The notes: a model not told the origin generated them from the sequence alone. A stretch of DNA of 61,929 nt from Nitrospira sp. (GCA_019636945.1 JAHBWO010000005.1:1-61929), one strand, 5' to 3'. Shown: positions 1-10,761, numbered from the stretch's first letter. Program-made: numbers and translations.

Positions 1-35
1 GTCAGGAGGGATGACCTGCATGAAGTCCAGAGGGT

Positions 36-2198
36 ATGAGCGAGGGTGAGATGTCAGGGGTAGATGAGACAAGGGCGGCCGTCGTCCTCGTGGTTGATGA
101 TGAGGCGATGATCAGACTATTCGTGCGCGAGGCCTTGGAACAGGCTGGGTTTGAGGTGTGTGAGGCATCCAATGGCGCGCATGCCCTCGAGCAGTTTGCG
201 GTGCGGCGTCCCGATCTGATCATCATGGACGTCGTGATGCCTGTGATGGATGGATTTGCCGCCTGTATGAAGCTGCGTGAGTCGGTGGAAGGGAAGCGTG
301 TGCCGATCCTGGTGATGACGGCGCTCGATGATGAGGACTCGATTGGTCGTGCCTATGCGTACGGCGCCACGGATTTCATTGCCAAACCGACGAATGCGAC
401 GATCCTGGGCCATCGAGTCCGGTACATGCTGCGCGGGAGTCTCACGCTCAATGCACTTCTCCGAAGCGAGGCGCGGCTGGGTTTGGCACAGCGGATTGCC
501 AAGATCGGCAATTGGGAATGGCACCCCGCCACGGGGCGGTTTTTGGCATCCCCGGAGCTCTGTCGTTTGATGGGAATTCGATCACAAGATTTTCGAGAAA
601 CGAAAGAAGCATTTCTCGAGATGGTGCATGTGGATGATCGCGATCTCGTCGATCGAGCCCTGCAATCAATTCTTGCGGAACGGAAGCCTTGTGATATCGA
701 TCACCGGATCGTGTTTCAGCACGGAGGCGAGTTTACGGTCAATCTGCAGGCCGAGGCGGTATTCGATGATCAGCTGAAAGTAATGACGATCGTGGGGACG
801 GCCAAGGATATCAGTGAACGAAAGCGGTCCGAGCGGGAAATCCATCGGCTGGCCTATTACGACAGCCTCACTGGGTTGCCGAATCGTGTGTTATTCAAAG
901 ATCGCGTCACACAAGCGCTCGCCCATGCGCGGCGTTACCGATCAACGCTTGCGGTCTTGTTTCTCGATCTGGACCGGTTCAAGGTCATCAACGACACGTT
1001 AGGCCATAACATCGGTGATCTGCTGTTGAAGCAGGTTGCGGATCGCTTGGCAGAGTCAGTCAGGCACAGCGACTCCGTCAGTCGGTCGGTCGAGAAGGGT
1101 GAGGCCCATGAATTAGCCCGATTGGGAGGAGACGAGTTTACGGTCCTGTTGACGAACATCCGACAGGTTCAGGATGCCGGGATGGTTGCCAGGCGTATCC
1201 TAGAGTCGCTGGCACGATCATTCTTGATCGACGGCCATGAGATTTCGGTCACCACCAGTGTGGGGATTGCCATCTTTCCGACCGATGGAGACTCAGTGGA
1301 TCAATTGCTGAAGAGTTCTGATGTCGCAATGTATCAGGCTAAAGAGCGAGGTCGGAACAACGCACAGTTTTACTCGGCGACCATGAACTCTATGGCTGCG
1401 GAGCGACTTGAACTGGAGAATGATCTGCGGAAGGCGCTGGAGCATCACGAACTCACCGTGTATTACCAGCCCCAAGTCGATATCCGAAGCAAGAGAATTG
1501 TAGGTGCAGAGGCATTAGTGCGATGGCATCACCCTGTGCGTGGCTTGCTGATGCCTGCCGTGTTTCTTCCTGTCGCCAACGAGACAGGGATGATTCGAAA
1601 GCTGGATGAAGCCGTGTTGGGCATGGCATGCCGGCAAGGCAAGGCGTGGCAAGATGCCGGTTATGTGCCTATCCGCATGTCGGTCAACGTCTCCAATTCT
1701 TTCTTCCATGGGGCTTCGTTGGTGAGCGCCGTGTCACGAGCCCTGGAAGAGACCCAGCTTGGTCCGGAATTTCTTGAGTTGGAGCTGACTGAGTCAATCG
1801 CCATGCGGCATGTCGAAACGTCCATTGAGATGCTGCAGGAATTGCGAGCGATAGGAGTTCGACTGTCGATCGATGATTTTGGGACCGGCTATTCATCCTT
1901 GAGTCACTTACAACGGTTTCCCTTGAATATGCTGAAGATCGACCAATCATTCGCGTGCGATGTGCCGAACAATGCGGCCAATGTTTCAATCTCTCGTGCA
2001 ATTGTCTCCCTTGCACATAGCATGAACCTGACGGTGTTGGTGGAAGGGGTCGAGCATGAAGAACAGTTGAAGATGTTCCGTGAACAGGGATGTGATGAAG
2101 CGCAAGGGCATTACTTCGGGCGTCCGATGCCGGCAGAAGAATTTGTGCAGTGCCTTACTCGGGCCGATGTCGAGAGACAAGGAAGACAAGCGGCCTAG
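36..2198 (+). CDS. REC-PAS-GGDEF-EAL c-di-GMP signalling protein
   Basis: A cytoplasmic c-di-GMP turnover protein under response-regulator control. In order: a receiver domain (about residues 16-135) with acidic pair D21-D22 and phosphoacceptor D65 in IIMDVVMP; a PAS/PAC segment (about 145-255); a GGDEF domain with intact G364-G-D-E-F368; and an EAL domain with E492-A-L and the DDFGTGYSS loop. Both catalytic signatures look complete, so it could make or break c-di-GMP. No membrane segment is visible. An alternative start at 51 (MSGVDE) has a better-spaced purine-rich site (GAGGG) than the ATG at 36. The PilZ gene downstream is a plausible c-di-GMP effector. The convergent hybrid kinase at 2629-5493 is a possible phosphodonor, by inference only. 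Confidence 0.95.
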   Translation: MSEGEMSGVDETRAAVVLVVDDEAMIRLFVREALEQAGFEVCEASNGAHALEQFAVRRPDLIIMDVVMPVMDGFAACMKLRESVEGKRVPILVMTALDDEDSIGRAYAYGATDFIAKPTNATILGHRVRYMLRGSLTLNALLRSEARLGLAQRIAKIGNWEWHPATGRFLASPELCRLMGIRSQDFRETKEAFLEMVHVDDRDLVDRALQSILAERKPCDIDHRIVFQHGGEFTVNLQAEAVFDDQLKVMTIVGTAKDISERKRSEREIHRLAYYDSLTGLPNRVLFKDRVTQALAHARRYRSTLAVLFLDLDRFKVINDTLGHNIGDLLLKQVADRLAESVRHSDSVSRSVEKGEAHELARLGGDEFTVLLTNIRQVQDAGMVARRILESLARSFLIDGHEISVTTSVGIAIFPTDGDSVDQLLKSSDVAMYQAKERGRNNAQFYSATMNSMAAERLELENDLRKALEHHELTVYYQPQVDIRSKRIVGAEALVRWHHPVRGLLMPAVFLPVANETGMIRKLDEAVLGMACRQGKAWQDAGYVPIRMSVNVSNSFFHGASLVSAVSRALEETQLGPEFLELELTESIAMRHVETSIEMLQELRAIGVRLSIDDFGTGYSSLSHLQRFPLNMLKIDQSFACDVPNNAANVSISRAIVSLAHSMNLTVLVEGVEHEEQLKMFREQGCDEAQGHYFGRPMPAEEFVQCLTRADVERQGRQAA

Positions 2199-2259
2199 AG
2201 AGTGTCGCGTAAACGAACGTCCTCCACGAGAGCGTACATCCGTGAGGAAAGAGGTGCAC

Positions 2260-2610
2260 ATGGAACAACGAAAAGATAACCGATTCCCTGTTGGATTTCG
2301 GAGCTCGTTCAGCTCGGCGAACATTATTTCTGGTGATGGGACATTGAACGAACTCTCACTGCGAGGCTGTCGTGTCCGGAGCTTAATTGAGGTGAATCCG
2401 GGGACGGTGCTTCAGATTCGTGTTCACGTGTCTGACCATGAATCGCCCATTGTGATCTCTCACGCGATCGTCCGATGGTATCGAGACGGGAGCTTTGGAT
2501 GTGAGTTTGTGAACCTCGGGGCAGAGGAATGGGCTCGGCTTCGTGCGGTGACCACGGAATTGGAGAAGGAACCCTACCAGAAGGCGAAAGATGCCAGTGA
2601 AGCCGCATAA
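2260..2610 (+). CDS. PilZ-domain protein
   Basis: A 116-residue cytoplasmic protein that is nearly all PilZ domain. It begins MEQRKDNRFPVGF, where the R-x(3)R-like N-terminal motif is represented by R4/R8, and has the later N-x-S-x-x-G-like turn NELSLRGCRV. PilZ proteins bind c-di-GMP and pass the signal on. The ATG at 2260 is chosen because GAAAGAGGTG lies just upstream and because the longer reading frame overlaps the preceding GGDEF-EAL gene. It lies about 60 bp after that gene on the same strand, so enzyme and receptor are probably co-transcribed. It converges with the hybrid kinase gene, with only 18 bp between the stop codons. One arginine of the usual RxxxR could be displaced, so ligand binding is not certain. 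Confidence 0.85.
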   Translation: MEQRKDNRFPVGFRSSFSSANIISGDGTLNELSLRGCRVRSLIEVNPGTVLQIRVHVSDHESPIVISHAIVRWYRDGSFGCEFVNLGAEEWARLRAVTTELEKEPYQKAKDASEAA

Positions 2611-2628
2611 CGCCACCGCCGTGAAGAA

Positions 2629-5493
2629 TCATGCCGCTCGTGCTCGCAGTCTGTCTTCAAAAATCTTGCAGGCCAGCTCGACGCTTTCTTCGAGCGAGTC
2701 CAGCAGATTAGCGGCGGCATCCCGCTGCTGTGCCCGTGCCAGGCGCTCGATTTCTCCCGCTTGAAAGCCGGCGGCTAGAGCCCCGACTTGTGCGCTCGCT
2801 GATTTTAATTGGTGCGCTCCGTCTATGAGCGTAGTCCCTTCTCCTGCCTGGATGGCCTTGCGCATCACTCCAACAAGCCTCCTGGAATCTAAGAGGTAGA
2901 GTGAGAGAATCTTGTGCAGGGCGCTCAAACGACCGGCTCGTTCCATGGCCAGCAGATTCTTCCAGACGACGTCGTCGATGACGGGGATTCCCAAGGGAGT
3001 CGTCGAGGCGAGTTGTTCATTGAGTGCCTGCGGGTTGGGCAGCGCATCCGGTGGTTGCGCATTCATCCATCGTCGTATGGTGGCTTGCAAGCTGTCCTGC
3101 GAAAACGGTTTTGAGAGGTAGTCATCCATCCCAGCCGTCAGACACCTTTCCCGATCACCTTCCAAGGCATTCGCGGTTAAGGCGATGATGGGAACATGCT
3201 GGCCGATGCCGCTCGCTGCTTCATGACGGCGAATCTCAGTGGCTGCGGCAAACCCGTCCATCTCAGGCATCTGGCAGTCCATCAAGATGAGATCGTAGTG
3301 CCGCTTCGAGACAGCCTCCACCGCTTGACGGCCATTCTCAGCCACGTCGACGCCGCAACCGAGTAGCTCCAACATCCCCAGCGCCACTTCGCGGTTGACC
3401 GGGTTGTCCTCGGTGAGCAGGATTCGGCTATGGATGGCTATGGGTTGTGGTGTCGGGAGTTCAGGTCGTGGAACGGCCTCTGTGTCGGCATATCGTTGGC
3501 GCAATAAACAATCCCGTAACAGGGCCTGTCGGACCGGTTTTTGGAGCCACGCGAAAAAGTTGGATGATCCTGACTCACCCATACAAGACTGTTGGTCGAC
3601 TGAGCTGAGCGCCAACAGTGGAATGTTGGTAAGTACGGGGTCGGCTTTGATCATGCGAGCCAGCATGACGCCGTCGACGTCTGGCATGTGAATGTCAAGG
3701 ATGGCCATGTCGACTGGTTTGCCGTCGACCACGGCCTGTTTCAGTTGTTCTAATGCGGCTACGGCACCGTCGGTGCAGACGGTCTCGGCCTCCCAACTTT
3801 TCAGCTGAGAGTCCAGAATAAATCGATTGGTCGCGTTGTCGTCCACAATAAGGACTCTGGTTCCGGCAAGCGATCGAGTCGGTGGCGCGTTCGCTGCCTG
3901 GCGTGTTGGGTCATATCCCAGTTGCATCGTGAACCAGAAGGTGGAGCCGTGGCCGGGCAGGCTCTCAACTCCGACTTCCCCTCCCATGAGGTGCACCAAT
4001 TGCCGGACGATTGCTAAGCCGAGCCCTGTGCCGCCGAACCGTCGGGTGGTTGAACCGTCTGCCTGGGAAAATGCTGAAAACATTCGGTTTCTGGCCTCGT
4101 CAGTGATCCCGATGCCGGTGTCTTTCACTTCACATTTCAGTCTTATCCCTTCAGCGTCCGTGGAAAGGCAGTGGACCCATAAAGAGACTTCCCCTCGTTC
4201 AGTGAACTTCACGGCATTGCCTAAGAGGTTCAAGAGTACCTGTCTGAGTCGTATCGGATCACCGATTGCGGCATCAGGTGTCTTCTCAGGAACGAAACAG
4301 GTCAACTCCAATCCCTTTTTAGCCGCCGGCTCAGAAAAAAGCTCCACGGCTTCTTCGATCGTCTGACGGAGACTGAACGTAATCCGTTCCAGTTCGAGCT
4401 TGCCGGCCTCGATCTTGGAAAAGTCCAAGATGTCGTTGATAATCCCCAGCAGGGCGGTGCCGGATCGGTGAACGGTATCGACCATGTGTCGCTGGCGTTC
4501 CGTGAGTTGAGTGGTCACCAGGAGCTCGGTCATCCCGAGCACCCCGTTCATCGGCGTGCGGATTTCGTGGCTCATGTTCGCCAGAAACTGCGATTTGGCT
4601 CTGCTCGCGGCTTGCGCCTCTTTGGCCAATCGGCGAGCCTCTTGGGTTGCTGCTTCGAGCTGTTCGGTCCGCTCGGTAACTTTGATTTCCAGGCTTTGTT
4701 GGTAGTTAATCACTTGCTGTTGAGAGGCCTTGAGTTGAGCCGTCATCTGACGGAAGGAAGAGGCCAACTGATCTACCTCATAAGCTCCGCCGGGGGAGAT
4801 ATCGATGTCGAACCGGCCTTCTGCGACGTGCCCGGTTGCCTTCGTTAATGCGAGCAGGGGGTGGGTGATTGTTCTCATCAGCACGAACGCAAGCAGCAGA
4901 CCGACAAGGAGTACCACAATCACGAGCATGCCGGTCTCAATCATGAATTGGTGCAAATACTCTTGCAGGGGCTGCAGACTCAAGACAATGTGGATGTATC
5001 CAATAACGGCTGACGAGGAACCGTTATGGCTCGATTCAAGAAAGAGCGGGTCGGTGGACGAAGTGGTGCGACTGAGTATCGGAGCTACAATACTAACGAA
5101 GTCGACTCCGCCAGCGGCGATCATCTCGGTGCGCCGCGTGTGAGTCGGCGCCGACGCGCTGCGTAGCTGTGGTACCGGAGCAGCCCCTAAGGCCGCAAAG
5201 GATTGTTCCAGGAGAGTCTGATTCGTTCCGTTTGAAATGGAGACGTATGCGACGTCTGACATCGAGTTGAGCCCAGCCACCGCCCGCCTGAGAGCCTCTT
5301 GGTTTTCGGTGTAGACCGCATACTCGCTGTTCTCGGCTACCAGGGCGGCAATGGTGAGCCCTTCGTCGACCAGATCCTGATGGCGAACCGTGGTTTCTCG
5401 TTGAATGACGGACCAGGCGATGCCGACGGTGATCACCGCAAGGCTGATGGTGATTAGATTCACAATGCCTCGAAGCCCGAGACGTATTCTCAT
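2629..5493 (-). CDS. BarA-like hybrid sensor histidine kinase
   Basis: A 954-residue membrane kinase for a four-step phosphorelay. Visible parts: TM1 (about 11-30), a periplasmic sensor region (about 31-183), TM2 (about 184-208), HAMP (about 209-262), coiled coil, HisKA with H309 in [11 protein letters not shown], an ATPase domain with DTGIGI and GTGLGLAI, receiver 1 (D600), receiver 2 (D739) and a C-terminal HPt domain with H894 in AHQLKSAS. It has no DNA-binding output, so phosphate must pass to a separate regulator. It is the last gene of a four-gene minus-strand operon; its SD (GAGG) lies next to the stop of the preceding substrate-binding protein gene, 10 bp away. That suggests the periplasmic domain reads the state of that protein or of its ligand. 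The REC-GGDEF-EAL protein next door is a candidate acceptor. Confidence 0.95.
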   Translation of the reverse strand: MRIRLGLRGIVNLITISLAVITVGIAWSVIQRETTVRHQDLVDEGLTIAALVAENSEYAVYTENQEALRRAVAGLNSMSDVAYVSISNGTNQTLLEQSFAALGAAPVPQLRSASAPTHTRRTEMIAAGGVDFVSIVAPILSRTTSSTDPLFLESSHNGSSSAVIGYIHIVLSLQPLQEYLHQFMIETGMLVIVVLLVGLLLAFVLMRTITHPLLALTKATGHVAEGRFDIDISPGGAYEVDQLASSFRQMTAQLKASQQQVINYQQSLEIKVTERTEQLEAATQEARRLAKEAQAASRAKSQFLANMSHEIRTPMNGVLGMTELLVTTQLTERQRHMVDTVHRSGTALLGIINDILDFSKIEAGKLELERITFSLRQTIEEAVELFSEPAAKKGLELTCFVPEKTPDAAIGDPIRLRQVLLNLLGNAVKFTERGEVSLWVHCLSTDAEGIRLKCEVKDTGIGITDEARNRMFSAFSQADGSTTRRFGGTGLGLAIVRQLVHLMGGEVGVESLPGHGSTFWFTMQLGYDPTRQAANAPPTRSLAGTRVLIVDDNATNRFILDSQLKSWEAETVCTDGAVAALEQLKQAVVDGKPVDMAILDIHMPDVDGVMLARMIKADPVLTNIPLLALSSVDQQSCMGESGSSNFFAWLQKPVRQALLRDCLLRQRYADTEAVPRPELPTPQPIAIHSRILLTEDNPVNREVALGMLELLGCGVDVAENGRQAVEAVSKRHYDLILMDCQMPEMDGFAAATEIRRHEAASGIGQHVPIIALTANALEGDRERCLTAGMDDYLSKPFSQDSLQATIRRWMNAQPPDALPNPQALNEQLASTTPLGIPVIDDVVWKNLLAMERAGRLSALHKILSLYLLDSRRLVGVMRKAIQAGEGTTLIDGAHQLKSASAQVGALAAGFQAGEIERLARAQQRDAAANLLDSLEESVELACKIFEDRLRARAA

Positions 5494-5503
5494 AAGCCGT
5501 GCC

Positions 5504-6463
5504 TCATTGGAAGACGTGCGATGCTCCCTTGATCAGATCCGGTGGAAGTTCAAGGTTGATCACACCGGCTGTTTTTAGATTCAACACATAGGTCACCTTG
5601 CGCGGGTACGTGGGAGACAGTGAGCTCACACTGGTCCCGCCGAGGAGTTTGCCGGCCAGCTCCCCGGTTTGAAGACCAATGTCCAGATAATCGCGGTCGA
5701 GCGCGTAAAGAGCTCCTGCCTTCACCCATGAGGTGGACAGCCCGACAAACGGAACTTTGCTTTTCAAGGTGTTCAGCAGAATAGGTTCTGCTGTTTGTGG
5801 CGTCATCACGACCGCATCGGGAATGCCCCACAACACATCGGTTGTTCGGGTGACCTCGTCCAGGGCATCCGGAAGGGCACGGGGTGAATCAACGGATTTG
5901 GGGACGAGCGTCAGGCCAGCTCCCTTTGCTGACTTTGACGCGGCGTCCACCTTGAGCTGGTTTTCTTTAGTATTAAAGAGAACCCCCACCGTGCCGGCAG
6001 TGGGGATGATTCGCTTCAGCCACTGGAGTTGTGTCTCGATGGGGAAATCAAGCAGGACAGCGGTGGCGTTGGGAGAAGACCGTATCTCATCGGGTGTGAC
6101 GATCATGGTAGCCAAAATCGGTACGTTGCTGATCTCTCGCACGGCTGCCTGTGTCACCTGGTTTCCCAAGGTCACGACCAATTTGGCACCGGTACGTTTC
6201 ACATCTGCGAGCACGTCCTGAGTCTTTGCCTGGTTTCCCTGCAGAGGATAGATTTCCACAGTGAGCGTGATTCCCTGTTTGGCCAACGACTGTTGGAACC
6301 CGGTCAACACCTCCTGATACGGTTTCAAGTCCTGCCCGCTCAACACAACGATGCGGTTGGATTCGGCGCTGACGAGTCCGACGGGCAGCGTGAGGACCAA
6401 GACCACGAGCGTGATGGCTCGCGTCAAGAGGGTTACAAAGTCTGTGAGGCCGTGCGTCATCAT
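5504..6463 (-). CDS. COG2984 / ABC_sub_bind periplasmic binding protein
   Basis: A 319-residue secreted protein with an N-terminal signal segment (hydrophobic stretch about 15-33, cleavage after LVSAES) followed by a periplasmic binding-protein type 1 fold of the ABC_sub_bind (TrpX-like, COG2984) family. Typical elements are [12 protein letters not shown], the [11 protein letters not shown] strand, the [17 protein letters not shown] turn and VPFVGLS. No ABC permease or ATPase gene lies beside it, so a transport role is not supported here. Two ATGs (6463 and 6460) are possible starts; the upstream TonB receptor gene ends 6 nt before. It is followed within 10 bp by a hybrid histidine kinase with a periplasmic domain, so a ligand-sensing subunit is the best inference. 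The ligand is unknown. Confidence 0.88.
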   Translation of the reverse strand: MMTHGLTDFVTLLTRAITLVVLVLTLPVGLVSAESNRIVVLSGQDLKPYQEVLTGFQQSLAKQGITLTVEIYPLQGNQAKTQDVLADVKRTGAKLVVTLGNQVTQAAVREISNVPILATMIVTPDEIRSSPNATAVLLDFPIETQLQWLKRIIPTAGTVGVLFNTKENQLKVDAASKSAKGAGLTLVPKSVDSPRALPDALDEVTRTTDVLWGIPDAVVMTPQTAEPILLNTLKSKVPFVGLSTSWVKAGALYALDRDYLDIGLQTGELAGKLLGGTSVSSLSPTYPRKVTYVLNLKTAGVINLELPPDLIKGASHVFQ

Positions 6464-6469
6464 CAGTCT

Positions 6470-8617
6470 TTAAAAGCGATACTTCAGTTTCACCCAGAGC
6501 GTTCGTCCGTCTTGATCGATGATGTCTTGCCGATGCGATTCGTCACCTGGGTATCCATATTTCTGGTTCATCACGTTATTGATATGGGCGGAAAGTTCCC
6601 AGCCCTTGATGAGGTGTTGGCTGAACAACGACAGGTTGAGGATGTAGAACGGACTGGCGTTGTTTCCGGCCAGGGTCAGCCGAGAACTGGTGTATCGTCC
6701 TTCAAATCCGGCAAAGAGCTTGTCGGGAATGAGTGGGACGATCAGGTTGGTTTTTACCAGGTGTTGGGGAGAATTCGTGAGTCGCTGTTTAGTTCGTTCC
6801 ATGTGAGAGGTCTGCAAGGCATAGCTGACTCGACCTTCGAGCCCAGTCGGCCATTTGCCTTCCATCGTGAGCTCGACACCTCGAGCGCTAATGTCATCCA
6901 CATTATCAAAGAAGGACGTACCGGCCGAGTCAGCGGTCCAAACGATTAAGTCGGAAATGTTGTATTGATAGAGGCTGCCGAGCGCACGGACATGCCGACC
7001 CAGGTACTGTTCCAGGACAAGTTCGTAAGTATGGAGTTTTTCTGGTTTGAGGTTTGGGTTGGTTTTGACCGACGTTCCCGGTGCATAGAACTGTTCATAG
7101 GCCGTGGGCGCTCGAAATGCCTGTCCATACAGGAGTTTAACGGCGGTGGTTTTCCAGGTGTAGATGAGGCCTGCACGGGGATTGGTGGTGCCGCCGAACG
7201 TACTGTACTGGTCATGACGGAATCCGGCATGTAACGCTAGATGATCTGTGATGGACCACTCATCTTGGACATAGCCGGCAATAAAACTGGACCGGCGTTT
7301 GTCATCGAGGTACGTTGCAGGCGGATCAATATCCCGGTTGCTTTGATTGACGATGAAGTTGCTGCGATATTCCGTACCGACCGTGATCCTGTGTCGATCG
7401 AAAAACCGTCTGGTGAGGGTAAGTTCACCCCCTGCCCACTGAGCTTGCACGACATCTTTGTTCAGGGTAAAGGGTGTGAGTCCGATCCCGGAATAGTCGT
7501 AGGGGTAAAATCCATGATAGTAGTAATAATCGTAGTACAGCCGGGCTTTGACATTGACCTGGCTGAAGAATTCGTGTTGGTACGCCAGGTCCATGTACCA
7601 ACGCTCATCGACGGTAGTGAAGCGCTGGTCGTTGAAGACGGTTCCGAATGCCCCGGTCGGCACGCCTTTTTTCCGCCATTGATAACCGCCTGTGAAGGTG
7701 AAGTCAGAATAGGAGAGCTTTCCCGAATAGTAGTACAGATTGTCGCGATCGTTGTCTTTGGCAATGCCGTTGTTGATGGATGCGAAGACCGGGTAAGAAA
7801 GTTCGCGATGGCCTTCGCTGCCGGAATAGGAACCCGACAGCAGCATCTCAACCCCGTTTGCAAATTTGTTCCCGTAGGACAGTCGACCTCGGTAGGTATT
7901 GAAACTGGATGCCTCCCCTGATAGCTCAACGCCTTTAATATCTCTTCCTCGTTTCGTAATGATATTAATGACCCCCAAAAAGGCGTTCGTTCCGTACAGG
8001 GAGGAGGAGGGCCCCCTAATGACTTCAACGCGATCGATCAGGTCCACATCGATGGGGAGTTCAGTCCCGACCCCGGCTTGATCATAGACCGAGTCTTGGA
8101 GTCGATGATTGTCAACCAGAATGAGGACGCGAGTGTTGTAATCGCCCGGCCGGTTCAACCCTCTGATTCCCAAATACCCGTAGTTTCGATCCGTGTTCGT
8201 AAAAAGTCCCGGAATGCTGTCCAGAATTTGTCCAAAATTTCGGTAGCCGTATTTGCGAATCTGTTCCGCTGTGATGATGGTGATCGCGGCCGGAGCTTGA
8301 TGGGTTTTCTGGTCGTATTTGGCTGCTCCGTAGACCGAAGGGATATCGTCGAATAATGTTTTTTCGTTCGAAGTTGAATCGGTGATGAATTCTCCTGTGC
8401 CGGGTGTCGCTGGGGCCGGAAGTTCGAGTGGGAGATCCAAGACTGAGTCGACTTGGGCAGGAGGTGGGGCTTCGGTTGCTGCAGCCTCGTATGATGGCCA
8501 TTCCCACACGGTGAAGAGAGTTGCGGCGAGAACCATGCCATAGAGTGATCGTAACCGCCAGAGAATAAACCCTGAGCGTGCTATTGGCATGGCTGAGGTT
8601 ATGAGATCAATCTTCAT
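6470..8617 (-). CDS. TonB-dependent outer-membrane receptor (second paralogue)
   Basis: A 715-residue outer-membrane receptor with a signal peptide, a spacer rich in P/A/E, a plug domain (about residues 90-220; APAAITIITAEQIRKYGYRN, the VEVIRGPSSSLYGTNAF region) and a 22-strand-type beta barrel ending in the outer-membrane sorting residue Phe (KYRF). The ATG at 8617 is preferred; the frame opens further upstream only by a TTG inside the preceding gene. It is strongly similar throughout to the receptor encoded at 8629-10761 and lies 11 nt after it, so the pair is a tandem duplication. Ligand unknown. The plug lacks any N-terminal signalling extension, so it does not itself signal to an anti-sigma factor. 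Operon partners are a periplasmic binding protein and a hybrid kinase. Confidence 0.93.
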   Translation of the reverse strand: MKIDLITSAMPIARSGFILWRLRSLYGMVLAATLFTVWEWPSYEAAATEAPPPAQVDSVLDLPLELPAPATPGTGEFITDSTSNEKTLFDDIPSVYGAAKYDQKTHQAPAAITIITAEQIRKYGYRNFGQILDSIPGLFTNTDRNYGYLGIRGLNRPGDYNTRVLILVDNHRLQDSVYDQAGVGTELPIDVDLIDRVEVIRGPSSSLYGTNAFLGVINIITKRGRDIKGVELSGEASSFNTYRGRLSYGNKFANGVEMLLSGSYSGSEGHRELSYPVFASINNGIAKDNDRDNLYYYSGKLSYSDFTFTGGYQWRKKGVPTGAFGTVFNDQRFTTVDERWYMDLAYQHEFFSQVNVKARLYYDYYYYHGFYPYDYSGIGLTPFTLNKDVVQAQWAGGELTLTRRFFDRHRITVGTEYRSNFIVNQSNRDIDPPATYLDDKRRSSFIAGYVQDEWSITDHLALHAGFRHDQYSTFGGTTNPRAGLIYTWKTTAVKLLYGQAFRAPTAYEQFYAPGTSVKTNPNLKPEKLHTYELVLEQYLGRHVRALGSLYQYNISDLIVWTADSAGTSFFDNVDDISARGVELTMEGKWPTGLEGRVSYALQTSHMERTKQRLTNSPQHLVKTNLIVPLIPDKLFAGFEGRYTSSRLTLAGNNASPFYILNLSLFSQHLIKGWELSAHINNVMNQKYGYPGDESHRQDIIDQDGRTLWVKLKYRF

Positions 8618-8628
8618 CGAGCCTGTCT

Positions 8629-10761
8629 CTAGAACCTGTATTTCAGTTTCACCCAAAAGGTTCGACCGTCTTGATCAATGATGTCTTGCCGATGTTCACC
8701 AGAACCAGGATAACCATATTTCTGGTTCGCCAAATTGTTGATGTGGGCAGAGAGCTCCCATCCCCTGATGAGCTTTTGGCTGAAGAGCGATAGGTTGAGA
8801 ATGTAGAACGGACTGGCGTTATTCCCTGCGAGTGTGAGGCGCGAACTTGTGTAGCGGCCTTCGAACCCGGCGAAGAGCTTATCGCCAACAATCGGGACAA
8901 TCAGATTGGTCTTCGCCAAGTGCTGAGGGGAATTGGTGAGGATCTGATCCATCTGGTCATTGCGCGTGGTCTGAATCGCGTAGCTGATTCGTCCTTCAAG
9001 ACCGGACGGCCATTTCCCTTCGACCGTGAATTCCGCACCCCGCGCAGTGATGTCATCCACGTTATCGTAGAAGAGCTTGCCATCGACGGGATCAGTCGTC
9101 TGACTGATCAGGCCGGAAATGTTGTATTGGTAAAGACTGCCCAAGGCGCGGAAGTGATGACTGAGGTATTGCTCAACGACGAGCTCGTAGGTCTTGATCT
9201 TTTCGGGTTGGATGTTCGCATTGACCTTGAAGGTGGAGCCTGTCACGTAGAACTGTTCGTAGGGGTTCGGCGCCCGAAATGCCTGTCCGTACAGCAGTTT
9301 CATCGTGGTCTTGTTCCAGGTGGAAATCAGTCCCACCCGAGGATTTGTCGTGCCTCCAAACGTACTGTAGTGGTCATGGCGCACACCCGCGACCAACGTC
9401 AGATGGTCCATGATCGTCCATTCATCTTGCAGATAGGCTGCAACGAAGCTGGAACGGCGCTTGTCGTCGAGGTACGTCGCCGGAGGGTTGATGTCCCGGT
9501 TACTCTGATTGAGGCGAAATTGATCCCGATACTCTGTTCCGACGGTGAGCTTGTGCTGGTCGAAGAATCGTTTTGTGGCCGTGAGTTCAGCCCCCCACCA
9601 GTCAGCTTCGGTCACATCCTTATTGAGAATAGACGGTGGGTTGCTGATTCCGGAGTCATAGGGGAGATCCGAATAATAATAGTACCGATCAAAATAGAGC
9701 CGCGCTTTTACATTGAGGTGATTGCTGAACTCATGCTGATAGACAAGATCCAGATAGGTTCGTTCATCGACTGTCAGTTGGCGATTATCATTAAACAGTG
9801 TTCCGAAGGCGGCGGTCGGGACGTTCTTCTTGCGCCATTGGTGACCGCCCGCGAGGGTGAAATCACCATAGGAGAGTTTGCCGGTGTAGTAATACAGGTT
9901 GTCTCGGTCGGCATACTTGGCGATGCCGTTATTGATCGACGAAAACGCTGGGTAGAACAATTCCCGGTGGCCTTCGCTGTCGGAATACGAACCGGAGAGA
10001 AGCACTTCGAGGCCGTTCGAGAATTTATTGCCGTAGCTGAGGCGGCCTCGATAGGTGTTGAAGCTTGATGCTTCTCCGGATACCTCGGTGCCCTTGAGAT
10101 CACGACCACGTTTGGTGATCACATTCACAACACCAAAGAGTGCATTGGTTCCATACAGGGAGGAGCCTGGTCCTTTGATGATCTCAACCCGATCGATCAA
10201 GTCGACGTCAATGGGTGTCTCCGTGCCAGTCCCCCCTTGATCAAAAACGGCATCGTTGATGCGGTGGTTATCGATCAATAACAGGACGCGTGAGGTATAA
10301 TCGCCAGGCCGGTTGAACCCTCGAATGCCCAGGTAGCCATAATTGCGATCCGTGTTGGTAAACAAGCCCGGAACGCTATCGAGAATCTGGGCGAAGTTTC
10401 GGTACCCGTATTTCCTGACTTGTTCAGCGGTAATGATGGTCACGGCAGCCGGCGCCTCGTGGACTTTCTGATCGTATTTGGCGGCGCCGTAGACCGAGGG
10501 GATTTCATCGAACAGCGTCCTTTCACTCAGGGCTGAATCGGTGGGGGGAGCCTGAGGATTGGAATTGGCAGGTGTTGGAAGGTCGAGAGGCAGATCCATG
10601 GCTGGGTCGGCAGCAGAGTCTGTTTGGACCGGAGAGACCGGTTCAGGGGCAGCTGTTCCATGCGATGTCCCTTCGCACAGCAAGATCAGCGTAATGCCTA
10701 GGACCAGGAGATCTCTTGGCTGAAACAGCCGTCGGACAGACCACAAGCGTGACGGTCGCAT
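8629..10761 (-). CDS. TonB-dependent outer-membrane receptor (first paralogue)
   Basis: A 710-residue TonB-dependent receptor and first gene of the four-gene operon. It has an N-terminal hydrophobic export segment, a P/A-rich spacer that probably contains the TonB box (exact box not identified), a plug domain (APAAVTIITAEQVRKYGYRN, VEIIKGPGSSLYGTNALFG) and a long aromatic-rich barrel ending KYRF. The ATG at 10761 is chosen; the frame continues upstream only to a TTG and the extra 39 residues do not look like an export signal. The paralogue at 6470-8617 matches it along most of its length, with loops differing most, which suggests different or broadened ligands. A short hairpin (GTGAA...TTCAC, about 10770-10789) lies just before the start codon on the mRNA. 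Confidence 0.93.
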   Translation of the reverse strand: MRPSRLWSVRRLFQPRDLLVLGITLILLCEGTSHGTAAPEPVSPVQTDSAADPAMDLPLDLPTPANSNPQAPPTDSALSERTLFDEIPSVYGAAKYDQKVHEAPAAVTIITAEQVRKYGYRNFAQILDSVPGLFTNTDRNYGYLGIRGFNRPGDYTSRVLLLIDNHRINDAVFDQGGTGTETPIDVDLIDRVEIIKGPGSSLYGTNALFGVVNVITKRGRDLKGTEVSGEASSFNTYRGRLSYGNKFSNGLEVLLSGSYSDSEGHRELFYPAFSSINNGIAKYADRDNLYYYTGKLSYGDFTLAGGHQWRKKNVPTAAFGTLFNDNRQLTVDERTYLDLVYQHEFSNHLNVKARLYFDRYYYYSDLPYDSGISNPPSILNKDVTEADWWGAELTATKRFFDQHKLTVGTEYRDQFRLNQSNRDINPPATYLDDKRRSSFVAAYLQDEWTIMDHLTLVAGVRHDHYSTFGGTTNPRVGLISTWNKTTMKLLYGQAFRAPNPYEQFYVTGSTFKVNANIQPEKIKTYELVVEQYLSHHFRALGSLYQYNISGLISQTTDPVDGKLFYDNVDDITARGAEFTVEGKWPSGLEGRISYAIQTTRNDQMDQILTNSPQHLAKTNLIVPIVGDKLFAGFEGRYTSSRLTLAGNNASPFYILNLSLFSQKLIRGWELSAHINNLANQKYGYPGSGEHRQDIIDQDGRTFWVKLKYRF

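Noticed and set aside
7241..7921. Open frame opposite the second TonB receptor
   Set aside because: Same reason; its composition mirrors the receptor's codons.
8920..10068. Long open frame on the plus strand opposite the first TonB receptor
   Set aside because: It is antisense to a clear receptor gene, has no SD or family pattern, and reflects codon bias of the real gene.
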